A DNA stretch of 64,000 nt from Variovorax paradoxus (GCF_902712855.1 NZ_LR743507.1:1908001-1972000); one strand, 5' to 3'; positions 8,542 to 18,231 are shown, counted from the first letter of the stretch. Made by a program: numbers and translations. Notes: generated from the letters alone by a model not told the origin.

Positions 8542-9222
8542 ATGGCAAGCAATCGCCCCTCCCAGAAAGTCGACGTCGTGGCAGCGCTGAACCGCTTCGG
8601 CGACCAGTTCCGCGGACTCAATCCGAACGATCCATCGATGTGGCCCGCGGTGCCACGGTATGCCCTTTGCCTGGCCGTGACCGCCCTGGTCCTGGTCGCG
8701 CTGTGGTTCGTGTGGCTGACCAATTCGAACGACGAATTGGAAAGCGAGCGCTCCAAGGAAGTCTCGCTCAGGGCGGACTACTCCAAGAAGGTCGCGCAGG
8801 CGGCCAACCTCGAGCTCCTGAAGAAGCAGCGCGAGCAGGTGCAGCAGTACGTGACGCTGCTCGAGAAGCAGTTGCCAAGCAAGGCAGAGATGGACGCCTT
8901 GCTGTCCGACATCAACCAGGCAGGCCTGGGGCGGAGCCTGCAATTCGAACTTTTCCGTCCCGGCCAGGTGTCGGTGAAGGATTACTACGCCGAGCTCCCG
9001 ATTGCCGTGCGCGTCACCGGCCGATATCACGACATGGGCGCCTTCGTCGCCGATGTCGCTGCGCTGTCCCGCATCGTGACTCTGAACAACATCACTGTCA
9101 CACCGCAGAAGGACAAGGACACGCTGACGATGGACACCACCGCGCGGACGTTCCGCTATCTCGACGATGACGAGCGGGCGGCACAGAAACGCGCAGCCGC
9201 GCCAAAGAAGGGTAAGAAGTGA
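8542..9222 (+). CDS. pilO: Type IV pilus assembly protein PilO
   Basis: Inner-membrane partner of PilN; the two form a periplasmic heterodimer that contacts PilP. The 226-residue product has a cytoplasmic N-terminus, a membrane segment at about 38-57, a coiled coil rich in Glu/Lys/Gln (about 60-110) and a periplasmic ferredoxin-like domain with YYAELPIAVRVTGRYHDMGAF. The ATG at 8542 follows AAGGGG (about 8526-8531); a TTG two codons earlier is less likely. It overlaps pilP by 4 bp (GTGA). Confidence 0.94.
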   Translation: MASNRPSQKVDVVAALNRFGDQFRGLNPNDPSMWPAVPRYALCLAVTALVLVALWFVWLTNSNDELESERSKEVSLRADYSKKVAQAANLELLKKQREQVQQYVTLLEKQLPSKAEMDALLSDINQAGLGRSLQFELFRPGQVSVKDYYAELPIAVRVTGRYHDMGAFVADVAALSRIVTLNNITVTPQKDKDTLTMDTTARTFRYLDDDERAAQKRAAAPKKGKK

Positions 9223-9761
9223 ACGCCGCCGCCAGGATCTTGTGGCTTGCACTGGCCACGGCAGGGCTGAGCGCGTGCGACTCCGGTCAGGAGGATCTGC
9301 AACGCTGGATGGCCGAACAGCGGGCGCAGGTGAAGCCTTCGGTGCCGCCAATCACGGAGCCCAAGAAGTTCACGCCGCAGGCCTATACCGAGGCCTCCTC
9401 GTTCGAACCGTTCAACATTCTGAAGCTCACGCAGGCGCTGCGCCGCGAGTCGAATCAGCCGAGCACTTCGGAATTGATCGCGCCCGAACTGGCGCGCCGC
9501 AAGGAGCCGCTGGAAGCCTTCCCGCTGGACTCGATGGCCATGGTCGGCAGCATGAATCGCAGTGGCCAGCCGGTGGCGCTGGTCCGTGTCGACAAGCTGC
9601 TCTACAAGGTGCGTGTCGGCGAATACCTGGGACTCAACTACGGGCGCATTACCCGTATCAACGAAACCGAAATCGGCTTGCGCGAAATCGTGCAGGACGC
9701 CGCCGGTGAATGGATCGAACGCGTCGCGACGCTGCAGCTGCAAGAGGGTGCGAAGAAATGA
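9219..9761 (+). CDS. pilP: Type IV pilus lipoprotein PilP
   Basis: Inner-membrane lipoprotein linking PilNO to the PilQ secretin. The 180-residue product has a lipobox at AGLSAC (Cys about 20), a flexible region, then the HR-like beta domain with PLEAFPLDSMAMVGSM and VRVGEYLGLNYGRITRI, the hallmark of PilP. It starts at a GTG overlapping the pilO stop and ends in an ATGA overlap with pilQ, so the whole operon is translationally coupled. Confidence 0.94.
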   Translation: MNAAARILWLALATAGLSACDSGQEDLQRWMAEQRAQVKPSVPPITEPKKFTPQAYTEASSFEPFNILKLTQALRRESNQPSTSELIAPELARRKEPLEAFPLDSMAMVGSMNRSGQPVALVRVDKLLYKVRVGEYLGLNYGRITRINETEIGLREIVQDAAGEWIERVATLQLQEGAKK

Positions 9762-11920
9762 ACCAAAAGAAATCAACGATGGCACAGTGGCTGCGCGCGG
9801 CCGGCCTGGGGCTGCTGGCCTTCGGTGCATTGGCTGTGGCCCATGCACAAAACGCCATCCAGGCGGTGACCAGTTCTACTCAGTCGGGCGCGGAAGTGAT
9901 CCGCATCGACATGGCGCAGCCGCTCACCGCGGTGCCCACAGGCTTCGCTGTCCAGACGCCGGCGCGCATTGCGCTCGACTTCCCCGGCGTCACGAATGCG
10001 ATCGGGCGGTCTGCCATCGAGGTGAATCAGGGCAACCTGCGATCTGTCAACGTGGTCCAGGCCGGTGAACGCAGCCGTGTGGTGTTGAACCTCAAGCAGG
10101 CTACGGCCTACAAGGCCGAGATCCAGGGCAAGTCGCTGCTGGTCGTTCTCGAACCGGTCGCAGGTACGGCCCTTGCCGCATCCGCTGCGACGACCTTTGC
10201 GGAAAACCGGAACCGCGACACCCTGCCGCTTCGTGACCTTGACTTCCGTCTCGGCAGCGACAGCACAGGTCGCGTCATCGTCGACCTTCCGAACAACCAG
10301 GTGGGAGTCGATGTCAAGCAGCAAGGCAAGAACCTCATCGTCGAATTCACCAAATCGACCTTGCCGGAAGGACTTCGCCGCAGGCTCGACGTTTCCGACT
10401 TCGGCACTCCGGTCCAGCTGATCACTTCGCAACAATCGGGCGACCGCGTGCGGATGACGATCGAGGCCAAGGGTGACTGGGAGCACAGCGCCTACCAGAG
10501 CGAGAACCAGTTCGTGGTGGAAATGCGGGCCCGCAAGGTCGATCCGAGCAAGCTCACGCAAGGCGTTGGCTACAACGGCGAAAAGCTCTCGCTCAATTTC
10601 CAGAACATCGAGATCCGTTCGCTGCTGCAGGTCATTGCCGACTTCACGAATTTCAATATCGTGACTTCCGACTCGGTGAATGGTGCCTTGACGCTTCGCC
10701 TGAAGGACGTGCCTTGGGACCAGGCTCTCGACATCATCATGCAGGCCAAGAACCTGGGCATGCGCAAGAACGGCAGCGTGCTGTGGATCGCGCCCAAGGA
10801 CGAGATCAATGCGAAGGAAAAGCTCGAATTCGAAGCGAAAGCCGCGATCGAGAACCTCGAGCCGCTGCGGACCCAGTCGTTTCAGCTGAACTACACCAAG
10901 GCCATCACGATTGCGCAAGGCCTGACCGGCACGGGTGCGTCGGCTGGCGGTGGCGGTGGCGGTGGTGGCAGCAGCGGCACCACGAGCCGCATTCTCAGCC
11001 CGCGCGGCAGCGTAATCGCGGAGTCGCGGACCAACCAATTGTTCGTCTCGGACATTCCGTCCCGTCTGGCGCAGATCGCAGACCTGATCCAGAAACTCGA
11101 TATCCCGGTGCGCCAGGTGTTGATCGAAGCACGCATCGTGGAAGCCTCGGACACCTTCGGCAAGTCGCTGGGCGTCAAGCTGGGCGGTGGTATCTCGGGA
11201 GAGCGTTTTGCCTCGTCCGCAGGCAACCGGGCATACGGCAACGTGGGAGTGATGCCCGTCGTCACGCCTGGCACCAATGGCGGTGCCAGCACCGCCACCA
11301 CCACCTGGACCAACTCCAACTTCATCAACCTCCCCGCAGGCGACGCAGGCGGCACAGGCAATGCTGCGGGCACCTTCGCCATCTCGCTCTTCAATTCCAG
11401 CTTCTCGCGGATGCTGAATCTGGAAATCTCCGCGCTCGAAGCCGACGGCAAGGGCAAGCTGGTGTCCAGTCCCCGCGTCATCACGGCCGACCAGACCAAG
11501 GCGTTGATCGAGCAGGGTGAGGAAATTCCGTACCAGCAGGCGACGTCCAGCGGCGCAACCTCGATCTCGTTCCGCAAGGCGGTGCTCAAGCTCGAAGTGA
11601 CGCCGCAGATCACGCCGGAAGGCAACATCATCCTGACGCTGGACGTGAGCAAGGACGCCCGTGGCGTGAACACTTCGGCGGGCCCGGCCATCAACACCAA
11701 GCATGTGCAGACCGAGGTGCTGGTCGAGAACGGCGGCACGGTTGTCATCGGTGGTATCTTCGAGCTCACCGAAACCAATGACGAATCGCGCGTGCCGGTG
11801 CTGGGTGAAGTGCCTTATGTGGGGGCACTGTTCCGCAAGCGCGAACGCGTTGCCAACAAGACTGAAATGCTCGTCTTTATCACCCCGAAGATGATTACCG
11901 ACCGCAACGCCGCGCGCTGA
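9758..11920 (+). CDS. pilQ: Type IV pilus secretin PilQ
   Basis: Outer-membrane multimeric channel through which the type IV pilus emerges. It has 720 residues from the ATG overlapping the pilP stop. In order: signal peptide ending AHA (about 30), two AMIN peptidoglycan-binding domains (about 35-280), secretin N0/STN (about 290-370, NFQNIEIRSLLQVIADF), an N1 domain, and the secretin barrel (about 540-715, ending MLVFITPKMI). An eight-glycine run near residue 407 interrupts the N1 region, where low-complexity linkers vary between species. aroK follows after 23 bp. Confidence 0.95.
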   Translation: MNQKKSTMAQWLRAAGLGLLAFGALAVAHAQNAIQAVTSSTQSGAEVIRIDMAQPLTAVPTGFAVQTPARIALDFPGVTNAIGRSAIEVNQGNLRSVNVVQAGERSRVVLNLKQATAYKAEIQGKSLLVVLEPVAGTALAASAATTFAENRNRDTLPLRDLDFRLGSDSTGRVIVDLPNNQVGVDVKQQGKNLIVEFTKSTLPEGLRRRLDVSDFGTPVQLITSQQSGDRVRMTIEAKGDWEHSAYQSENQFVVEMRARKVDPSKLTQGVGYNGEKLSLNFQNIEIRSLLQVIADFTNFNIVTSDSVNGALTLRLKDVPWDQALDIIMQAKNLGMRKNGSVLWIAPKDEINAKEKLEFEAKAAIENLEPLRTQSFQLNYTKAITIAQGLTGTGASAGGGGGGGGSSGTTSRILSPRGSVIAESRTNQLFVSDIPSRLAQIADLIQKLDIPVRQVLIEARIVEASDTFGKSLGVKLGGGISGERFASSAGNRAYGNVGVMPVVTPGTNGGASTATTTWTNSNFINLPAGDAGGTGNAAGTFAISLFNSSFSRMLNLEISALEADGKGKLVSSPRVITADQTKALIEQGEEIPYQQATSSGATSISFRKAVLKLEVTPQITPEGNIILTLDVSKDARGVNTSAGPAINTKHVQTEVLVENGGTVVIGGIFELTETNDESRVPVLGEVPYVGALFRKRERVANKTEMLVFITPKMITDRNAAR

Positions 11921-11943
11921 CGCGCAGGCGTAGCAGCCACCGC

Positions 11944-12492
11944 GTGGCGGTCGCACTCGTCGGCTTGCCCGGCGCCGGAAAATCCGCAGTGGGCCGGCGT
12001 CTGGGGATGCGGCTGGATCTTCCATTCATCGATACGGATCACGTGATCGAGCAGCGAATCGGCTGCACGATCCGTGATTTTTTCGATCGCGAGGGCGAAG
12101 CCGCCTTCCGCGACCTCGAACAGAACGTGATCGCCGACCTGGCGGCGAGCGCCCAGGGCGTGCTGGCGACCGGTGGGGGCGCTGTGCTGCGGGAGGCAAA
12201 CCGCATGCAACTGCGCGATCACTTCCATGTGATCTACCTGCGTTCTTCCCCTGAAGACCTGTTCCGTCGTCTGCGCCATGACGTCAAGCGGCCGCTGCTT
12301 CAGGTGGCCGACCCGCTCGGCCGGTTGCGCGAACTGCACGACGCGCGCGACCCGTTCTACCGGGAAACCGCGCATGACGTGGTCGACACCGGCCGTCCGT
12401 CGATCGCCATGCTGGTGAACATCATCGTGATGCAGCTGGAGCTGGCCGGCGTCGTGGAGCCGGGCGCGCACCCCGAAGATCCCGTCGACTGA
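11944..12492 (+). CDS. aroK: Shikimate kinase
   Basis: Phosphorylates shikimate at O-3 in the aromatic amino acid pathway. The 182-residue product has the P-loop GLPGAGKS (7-14), the shikimate-binding FIDTDHVIEQ segment, the FFDREGEAAFRDLE motif and the GGG motif (ATGGGAVL), as in all AroK proteins. The start is a GTG at 11944; upstream sequence does not extend the domain. Position between pilQ and aroB is the conserved proteobacterial order, and the gene may be read from the pil promoter. Confidence 0.95.
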   Translation: MAVALVGLPGAGKSAVGRRLGMRLDLPFIDTDHVIEQRIGCTIRDFFDREGEAAFRDLEQNVIADLAASAQGVLATGGGAVLREANRMQLRDHFHVIYLRSSPEDLFRRLRHDVKRPLLQVADPLGRLRELHDARDPFYRETAHDVVDTGRPSIAMLVNIIVMQLELAGVVEPGAHPEDPVD

Positions 12493-12526
12493 GTCCGCCC
12501 CTGCCGCAGCGCCTAAACTCGCGGCC

Positions 12527-13636
12527 ATGCCCTTGCCTGTACTTTCCGCTCCGCCAGAACGCGTCGACATCCAGCTCGGCGACCGCAGTTATCCGATCCT
12601 CATCGGCGCCGGCTTGCTGGAAAACCCTGAAAACTTCGCAGCCGCATCAACGGCCGCTTCTGCGCTGATCGTCAGCAACACCACGGTGGCGCCCTTGTAC
12701 GCCCAGGCACTGCGCACTGCGCTGGCAGGCCGCCACCGCACCGTGCACCTGCTCGAGCTGCCGGACGGCGAGGCGCACAAGAACCTGCAGACGCTGAACT
12801 CGATCTTCGACACCTTGCTGGGTCACGGCAGCGACCGCAAGACCGTGCTGTTCGCGCTGGGCGGCGGCGTGGTGGGCGACATGACCGGCTTTGCCGCCGC
12901 GAGCTACATGCGCGGCGTGCCGTTCGTGCAGGTGCCGACCACGCTGCTGGCGCAGGTCGATTCCTCGGTCGGCGGCAAGACGGCCATCAACCACCCGCTG
13001 GGCAAGAACATGATCGGCGCGTTCTACCAGCCGCAGCTGGTGGTCTGCGACCTGTCCACGCTGCAGACGCTGCCCCCGCGCGAACTGAGCGCCGGACTGG
13101 CGGAGGTCATCAAGTACGGCCCGATCCACGACATGGCGTTCTTCGACTGGATCGAAACCAACATCGACGCGCTTGTGGCGCGAGACCCGGCCGCGCTGGC
13201 CCATGCGGTCAAGCGCAGTTGCGAGATCAAGGCGCTGGTGGTCGGGCAGGACGAGCGCGAGACCGGCCTGCGCGCCATCCTCAACTTCGGGCACACGTTC
13301 GGCCATGCGATCGAATCGGGCCTTGGCTATGGCGAGTGGCTGCACGGCGAGGCCGTCGGTTGCGGCATGGTCATGGCAGCGCATCTGTCGCAGAAGCTGG
13401 GCGGGGTCGACGCGGCTTTCGTCGCGAGGCTCACGCGGCTGATCGAGCGTGCCGGCCTGCCCGTCGCCGGGCCGGCGCTGGGCGCCGAGCGCTACCTGGA
13501 GCTGATGCGCGTCGACAAGAAATCGGAAGCCGGCGAGATCCGGTTCGTGGTCATCGACAGGCCCGGGTCCGCCGTGGTCCGCAGCGCGCCCGATGCGCTG
13601 GTGCGCGAAGTGCTCGCGCAATGCTGCGAGGGATGA
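12527..13636 (+). CDS. aroB: 3-dehydroquinate synthase
   Basis: NAD- and metal-dependent cyclisation of DAHP to 3-dehydroquinate, the second step of the shikimate pathway. The 369-residue product has GGGVVGDMTGFAA (nucleotide-binding), PTTLLAQVDSSVGGKTAIN and the metal-ligand motif LNFGHTFGHAIE. The TAAACT hexamer at 12514-12519 lies 7 nt before the ATG and could drive a nearly leaderless message. The stop overlaps the dgt start (ATGA). Confidence 0.96.
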   Translation: MPLPVLSAPPERVDIQLGDRSYPILIGAGLLENPENFAAASTAASALIVSNTTVAPLYAQALRTALAGRHRTVHLLELPDGEAHKNLQTLNSIFDTLLGHGSDRKTVLFALGGGVVGDMTGFAAASYMRGVPFVQVPTTLLAQVDSSVGGKTAINHPLGKNMIGAFYQPQLVVCDLSTLQTLPPRELSAGLAEVIKYGPIHDMAFFDWIETNIDALVARDPAALAHAVKRSCEIKALVVGQDERETGLRAILNFGHTFGHAIESGLGYGEWLHGEAVGCGMVMAAHLSQKLGGVDAAFVARLTRLIERAGLPVAGPALGAERYLELMRVDKKSEAGEIRFVVIDRPGSAVVRSAPDALVREVLAQCCEG

Positions 13637-14763
13637 GCCTCGCGGCCTATGCGTGCGAGCCCGCGCAGTCGCGCGGCCGCCGGCATGCCGAGCCGCCCGC
13701 GCCGACGCGCGATGCCTTCCAGCGCGACCGCGACCGGATCGTGCACTCCACCGCCTTTCGGCGGTTGGTCTACAAGACCCAGGTCTTCCTGAACCACGAG
13801 GGCGACCTGTTCCGCACGCGGCTCACGCACTCGCTGGAGGTCGCCCAACTGGGGCGTTCCATCGCGCGCGCGCTGCGCATCAACGAAGACCTGGTCGAGG
13901 CGATCGCCCTGGCGCACGACCTCGGCCACACGCCTTTCGGCCATGCCGGGCAGGATGCGCTCAACGATTGCATGGCCGGGCACGGCGGCTTCGAGCACAA
14001 CTTGCAGAGCCTTCGCGTGGTCGATGCGCTGGAACACCGCTATCCCCAGTACGACGGCCTGAACCTGAGCTTCGAGACGCGGGAGGGCATCCTCAAGCAC
14101 TGCTCCCGCGCCAACGCCGAGCGCATCGAGGCGGCGGAGCCGAACGGCGTGGCCCGCCGCTTCCTGGACCGCACGCAGCCGGGCCTCGAGGCGCAATTGT
14201 GCAACCTGGCCGACGCCATCGCCTACAACGCGCACGATATCGACGACGGCGTGCGCTCGGGACTCATCACGGTCGACCAGCTGTCGGAAGTCGAACTGTT
14301 CGAGCGCTACCGCCGCGAGGCGCTCGCGGAGCATCCGCAGCTGGCGGGTCGCCGCGTGCTCTACGAGACCATCCGGCGCATGCTCAGTGCACAGGTCTAC
14401 GACGTGATCGACGCGACGCGCGCCGCGCTGGAAGTTCTTGCGCCGGCCGATGCCGACGCCGTGCGCAAGGCTGCGCCGGTCGTCGCTTTCAGCCCGGGCA
14501 TGCAGGCGCAGTCCGAGGACCTCAAGCGCTTTCTCTTCCGCAACCTCTACCGCCACCCGCAGGTCACGCAGACGACCGACCAGGCCCAGGCGGTCGTGCG
14601 GGAACTGTTCGAGGCCTACCTCGAGCGCAGCGCCGAGATGCCCGATTCGTATGGCCAGCGCAATGACAGGCACCGCGCGGTGGCCGACTACATCGCGGGA
14701 ATGACCGACCGCTTCGCCGTGCGCGAACACGAGCGGCTCACCGGCCGCCGGGGCATCGCATGA
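13633..14763 (+). CDS. dgt: Deoxyguanosinetriphosphate triphosphohydrolase-like protein
   Basis: HD-domain metal hydrolase that removes triphosphate from dNTPs. The 376-residue product has the HD motif set: RDRIVHSTAFRRL, LTHSLEVAQ, ALAHDLGHTPFGHAG and a distal Asp in ADAIAYNAHDIDD. The ATG at 13633 overlaps the aroB stop; the open frame further upstream is out-of-frame aroB sequence. The family length and its place after aroB are typical. The exact substrate of this group-2 homologue is less certain than the fold. Confidence 0.92.
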   Translation: MSLAAYACEPAQSRGRRHAEPPAPTRDAFQRDRDRIVHSTAFRRLVYKTQVFLNHEGDLFRTRLTHSLEVAQLGRSIARALRINEDLVEAIALAHDLGHTPFGHAGQDALNDCMAGHGGFEHNLQSLRVVDALEHRYPQYDGLNLSFETREGILKHCSRANAERIEAAEPNGVARRFLDRTQPGLEAQLCNLADAIAYNAHDIDDGVRSGLITVDQLSEVELFERYRREALAEHPQLAGRRVLYETIRRMLSAQVYDVIDATRAALEVLAPADADAVRKAAPVVAFSPGMQAQSEDLKRFLFRNLYRHPQVTQTTDQAQAVVRELFEAYLERSAEMPDSYGQRNDRHRAVADYIAGMTDRFAVREHERLTGRRGIA

Positions 14764-16031
14764 ACACCCTGGCCCGTTCCGGGCCGCCGCGCATACCGGC
14801 CGCCGCCTTCGCCGTGCTGCTGGGCGGCGTGAGCGGGGCCTTGCACCTGGGCAAGCTGCCGCCAGCGGTTCCGGCGCTGCAGGCCTCGCTCGGAATCGGG
14901 CTGGTCGAGGCCGGTTTCCTGCTGTCGCTGGTGCAGGTGGCGAGCATGGCGCTAGGCCTGTTCGCCGGGCTGGCGGCCGACACCATCGGCCTCCGGCGCA
15001 GCATGCTGACGGGGCTTGCGGTGCTGACGGTTGCCAGCGTCCTGGGCGGCGGAGTCGGCAGCGGTGCGATCGGCGATGCCCACCCGGTGCCGTGGCTTCT
15101 GGCTTTGCGCGCGGTCGAGGGCATCGGCTTCTTGCTGACGGTGATGCCCGGCCCGGGCCTGATCCGCTCCCTGACCCCGCCGGGCGCCGACAAGGCGGCC
15201 CTCGGCCTGTGGGGCGCCTACATGCCGCTCGGCGTCGCGATGGCGCTGCTGCTCGGGCCGGCATTGATCGCATGGGGTGGCTGGGCCGACTGGTGGTGGG
15301 CGCTGTCCGTGGTCTCGGCGCTGGCTGCGCTCTGGATCTGGCTGGCCGTGCCGGCCGACCGGCTGCGCGCCGCGCCGGTCGCAGCCGGGCAGGCATCCGC
15401 CGGATGGTCGTCGCGCCTGCAGGCCACCGTCGGCGCGCGCGCGCCATGGCTCGTCGGGGTGACTTTTGCGGTGTATTCGGCGCAGTGGATGGCGGTGATC
15501 GGCTTCCTGCCGGCGATCTATGCGGGCGCCGGCGTTCCAGGCACCTGGAACGCGGTGCTCACCGCCCTGGCGGCCGCCATGAACATCGTCGGCAACATCG
15601 CGGGCGGCCGCTGGCTGCAGCGCGGCGTGGCGCCAGAGCGGCTGCTTCAGCTCGGCTTCCTGACGATGGCCTTCGGCGGCTTGGCTGCCTTTGCGCAATG
15701 GGGGCAGGGGGCCGATGCCTGGAGCCTGCCGCCCCTGCTGCGCTACCTCGCGGTCTGCGCTTTCTCGCTGGGCGGCGGCATGGTTCCGGCGACGCTGTTC
15801 CTGCTGGGCGTGAGGCTGGCGCCTGGCCCGTCCACCGTGTCGACCACGATCGGCCTGATGCAGCAGGCTTCGTCGCTCGGCCAGTTCCTCGCGCCGCCGG
15901 CCGTGGCGTGGGTGGCACACCGCGTCGGCGGCTGGCACTGGACCTGGACAGCCACGCTGGGCTGTTCGCTGGTCGGCATCGCGATCGCGCGGCGCCTCGG
16001 GCGGATTCGCCCTGCGGCGGAGATGGCATGA
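14760..16031 (+). CDS. Major facilitator superfamily transporter (CynX/NimT-like)
   Basis: The 423-residue protein has about 12 membrane helices and an MFS loop motif between helices 2 and 3 (GLAADTIGLRRS). It starts in an ATGA overlap with dgt and ends in one with the DUF1415 gene, so it belongs to the dgt transcription unit. The closest recognisable pattern is the cyanate/nitroimidazole-like MFS subgroup, but the substrate cannot be read from the sequence. It is an accessory passenger between dgt and gltB. Confidence 0.82.
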   Translation: MNTLARSGPPRIPAAAFAVLLGGVSGALHLGKLPPAVPALQASLGIGLVEAGFLLSLVQVASMALGLFAGLAADTIGLRRSMLTGLAVLTVASVLGGGVGSGAIGDAHPVPWLLALRAVEGIGFLLTVMPGPGLIRSLTPPGADKAALGLWGAYMPLGVAMALLLGPALIAWGGWADWWWALSVVSALAALWIWLAVPADRLRAAPVAAGQASAGWSSRLQATVGARAPWLVGVTFAVYSAQWMAVIGFLPAIYAGAGVPGTWNAVLTALAAAMNIVGNIAGGRWLQRGVAPERLLQLGFLTMAFGGLAAFAQWGQGADAWSLPPLLRYLAVCAFSLGGGMVPATLFLLGVRLAPGPSTVSTTIGLMQQASSLGQFLAPPAVAWVAHRVGGWHWTWTATLGCSLVGIAIARRLGRIRPAAEMA

Positions 16032-16603
16032 GCGGCGCGGCGACAATCGGGCCGCTTCAGGCCGAAGCCGACACGCGGCGCTGGCTCGAGCGCGCGGTCA
16101 TCGGCCTGAACCTGTGCCCCTTCGCGAAAGCCGTCCATGTCAAGGCGCAGATCCATTACGCCGTGTACGAGCCCGCCGACGAAGCCGACCTGATCGACGC
16201 GCTGCTGCGCGAAGCCCGCGACCTCGCCGCGCTCGATGCCGCCGAGCGCGACACCACCCTGCTGATTGCACCGAACACCTTGGCCGATTTCCTGGACTTC
16301 AACGATTTCACCGCGAGAGCCGAGCAGCAACTTGCGCGCGCCGGTTTCGACGGCGTGTTCCAGCTGGCCAGTTTCCATCCGCAATTCCAGTTCGCCGGCA
16401 CCGAAGCCGATGACATCGGCAACGCCACCAACCGCGCGCCGTATCCCACGCTGCATCTGCTGCGCGAAGACAGCGTCGACCGCGCCGTCGACGCCTTCCC
16501 CGACGCCGAAGCGATCTTCGAGCGCAACATCGACACCCTCGAAGCGCTGGGCCCGGACGGCTGGGCCGCGCTCGACGTCGGCCCCGGGAGCGCCAAGCCA
16601 TGA
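16028..16603 (+). CDS. DUF1415 family protein
   Basis: The product has 191 residues and carries the family hallmarks: an N-terminal VIGLNLCPFAKA motif, TTLLIAPNTLADFLDFNDF, and the run FQLASFHPQFQFAGTEADD followed by NRAPYPTLHLLRE. The conserved Cys, His and Asp residues suggest an enzyme, but no activity is established for the family. It is translationally coupled (ATGA overlaps) to the MFS gene before it and the methyltransferase after it. The frame open back to 15092 is a shadow of the MFS gene. Confidence 0.88.
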   Translation: MSGAATIGPLQAEADTRRWLERAVIGLNLCPFAKAVHVKAQIHYAVYEPADEADLIDALLREARDLAALDAAERDTTLLIAPNTLADFLDFNDFTARAEQQLARAGFDGVFQLASFHPQFQFAGTEADDIGNATNRAPYPTLHLLREDSVDRAVDAFPDAEAIFERNIDTLEALGPDGWAALDVGPGSAKP

Positions 16604-17487
16604 ACACCAAGCTCGAAAACAAGCCCGTGAAGACGAACAAGGCCGCCAAGGCCGATGCGGAACTCGCCGAGGTCCTGAAGCCGGGCCAGTCGGTCGAGTT
16701 GCTGAAGGAGCTGCACATCCTCACCCGCGAAGGCCGGCTCAACCAGGACTCGCGGCGCAAGCTCAAGCAGGTCTACCACCTGTTCCAGTTCATCGAGCAG
16801 CTGTTGCGCGAGCTGCCGGAACAGGGCGCCGGTGCCACGCTGGCCGACCACGGGGCGGGCAAGTCGTACCTGGGCTTCATCATCTACGACCTCTTCTTCC
16901 GGGCGCGGCAGGGCGGCGGGCATGTGTATGGCATCGAGACGCGCAGCGAACTGGTCGAACTTTCCCGCGCGCTCGCGCAGCGCCTGGGCTTCGAGCGCAT
17001 GTCGTTCCTGAATCTCACCGTGGCCGAATCGGCCCGGGCGAGCGAGTTGCCTGAGCAGATCGATGTGGTTACCGCGCTGCACGCCTGCGACACCGCCACC
17101 GACGACGCCATTGCCTTCGGCCTCGCCAAGAAGGCGCGCTGCATGGTGCTGGTGCCCTGCTGCCAGGCGGAGGTGGCTGCCTGCCTGCGCGAGACCAAGG
17201 CCCTGGCGCTTTCGCGCACGCCGCTGGCCGAGCTGTGGCGCCATCCGCTGCACACGCGCGAGATCGGCAGCCAGCTCACCAACGTGCTGCGCTGCCTGTA
17301 TCTGGAGGCCAACGGCTACAGCGTCACCGTCACCGAGCTGGTGGGGTGGGAGCACAGCATGAAGAACGAGCTGATCCTTGCGCGCCATACCGGCCAGCGC
17401 AAGGCCAGCGCCGCAGCGCGGCTGCGCGAGCTGCTGGCGCAGTTCGGGCTCGATTCGCTCGGCGACACGCGCTTTCGCCTGGCCTGA
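16600..17487 (+). CDS. SAM-dependent methyltransferase domain protein
   Basis: The 295-residue product has a Lys-rich N-terminus, a helical segment to about residue 75, then a class I methyltransferase core. Motif I is unusual, ADHGAGKSYLGFIIYD, of the type seen in GSTCD-like methyltransferases; it is followed by GHVYGIETRSELVELS (acidic ribose-binding position) and a VPCCQAEV segment. The substrate is unknown; this family is often annotated as possible RNA or protein methylases. It overlaps the DUF1415 gene by 4 bp and ends 48 bp before the RAYT gene. Confidence 0.8.
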   Translation: MNTKLENKPVKTNKAAKADAELAEVLKPGQSVELLKELHILTREGRLNQDSRRKLKQVYHLFQFIEQLLRELPEQGAGATLADHGAGKSYLGFIIYDLFFRARQGGGHVYGIETRSELVELSRALAQRLGFERMSFLNLTVAESARASELPEQIDVVTALHACDTATDDAIAFGLAKKARCMVLVPCCQAEVAACLRETKALALSRTPLAELWRHPLHTREIGSQLTNVLRCLYLEANGYSVTVTELVGWEHSMKNELILARHTGQRKASAAARLRELLAQFGLDSLGDTRFRLA

Positions 17488-17535
17488 ACGTCTGCGCACC
17501 CGCAGGCCGGCTCTTCCACCTTTCCGTTTCCGACC

Positions 17536-18231
17536 GTGGCCCGCCTTCCTCGTCTCACGCTGGCCGGCATGCCGCACCATGTGATCCAGCGCGGCAACAA
17601 CCGCCAGCCGGTCTTCGTCGACCGGGCCGACCATGAGAAGCTGCTCGCGCTGCTGGCCGAGAACGCGACGCGCTTTGGCGTCGCGCTGCACGCCTACGTG
17701 CTCATGGACAACCACTTCCATCTGCTGGCCACGCCCGACAGCACCACCGGCTTGCCGCAGTTCATGCAGGCGGTGGGACGCAGCTACGTGCGCTACTTCA
17801 ACGACCGGCATGGCCGCACCGGAACGCTGTGGGAAGGGCGCTACCGCTCGACGCTGATCCAGACCGATCGCTACCTGCTGACCTGCATGGCCTACATCGA
17901 CCTCAACCCCGTGCGGGCGGGCCTGGTGAACGACGCGCGCGACTTCCCGTGGTCCAGCCACGGCCACTATGCCGGGCTGCGGCACGACCGTCTGCTGACG
18001 CCGCATCCGCTGTACTGGGAACTGGGCAATACGCCGTTCGCGCGTGAGGCTGCCTATGTCGAACTGGTGCGAGGAGGGATTCGGACGGCCGACCAGAAGG
18101 CGCTGACCGAAGCCACGTTGCGGGGCTGGGCTGCCGGCGACGACGATTTTCTGGGGCTGTTGCAGAAGTCCACGGAGCGCCGTGTCGTCAAGGCCAAGGC
18201 GGGCCGGCCGCCTTCGAGTTCCAATTCCTGA
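17536..18231 (+). CDS. REP-associated tyrosine transposase (RAYT, Y1_Tnp family)
   Basis: The 231-residue single-strand transposase is related to IS200/IS605 TnpA. It shows the N-terminal LPRLTLAGMPHHVIQRGNN signature, the HUH metal site in MDNHFHLLATP, and the GTLWEGRYRS and CMAYIDLNPVRAGLV segments typical of RAYTs; the candidate nucleophilic tyrosine is in VGRSYVRYFN. RAYTs are usually single-copy, domesticated genes that act on short palindromes. Suitable imperfect palindromes lie directly downstream (18232-18345). It starts at a GTG and interrupts an otherwise conserved dgt-gltB neighbourhood, consistent with acquisition. Confidence 0.88.
   Translation: MARLPRLTLAGMPHHVIQRGNNRQPVFVDRADHEKLLALLAENATRFGVALHAYVLMDNHFHLLATPDSTTGLPQFMQAVGRSYVRYFNDRHGRTGTLWEGRYRSTLIQTDRYLLTCMAYIDLNPVRAGLVNDARDFPWSSHGHYAGLRHDRLLTPHPLYWELGNTPFAREAAYVELVRGGIRTADQKALTEATLRGWAAGDDDFLGLLQKSTERRVVKAKAGRPPSSSNS

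Noticed and set aside
9773..12025. A 750-codon frame antisense to pilQ
   Set aside because: Codon-bias shadow rich in His/Arg/Asp; pilQ is certain.
15092..16603. DUF1415 gene as a 503-residue fusion
   Set aside because: Residues before the ATG at 16028 are a shadow of the MFS transporter. The ATG overlaps the MFS stop as in the other junctions of this operon.
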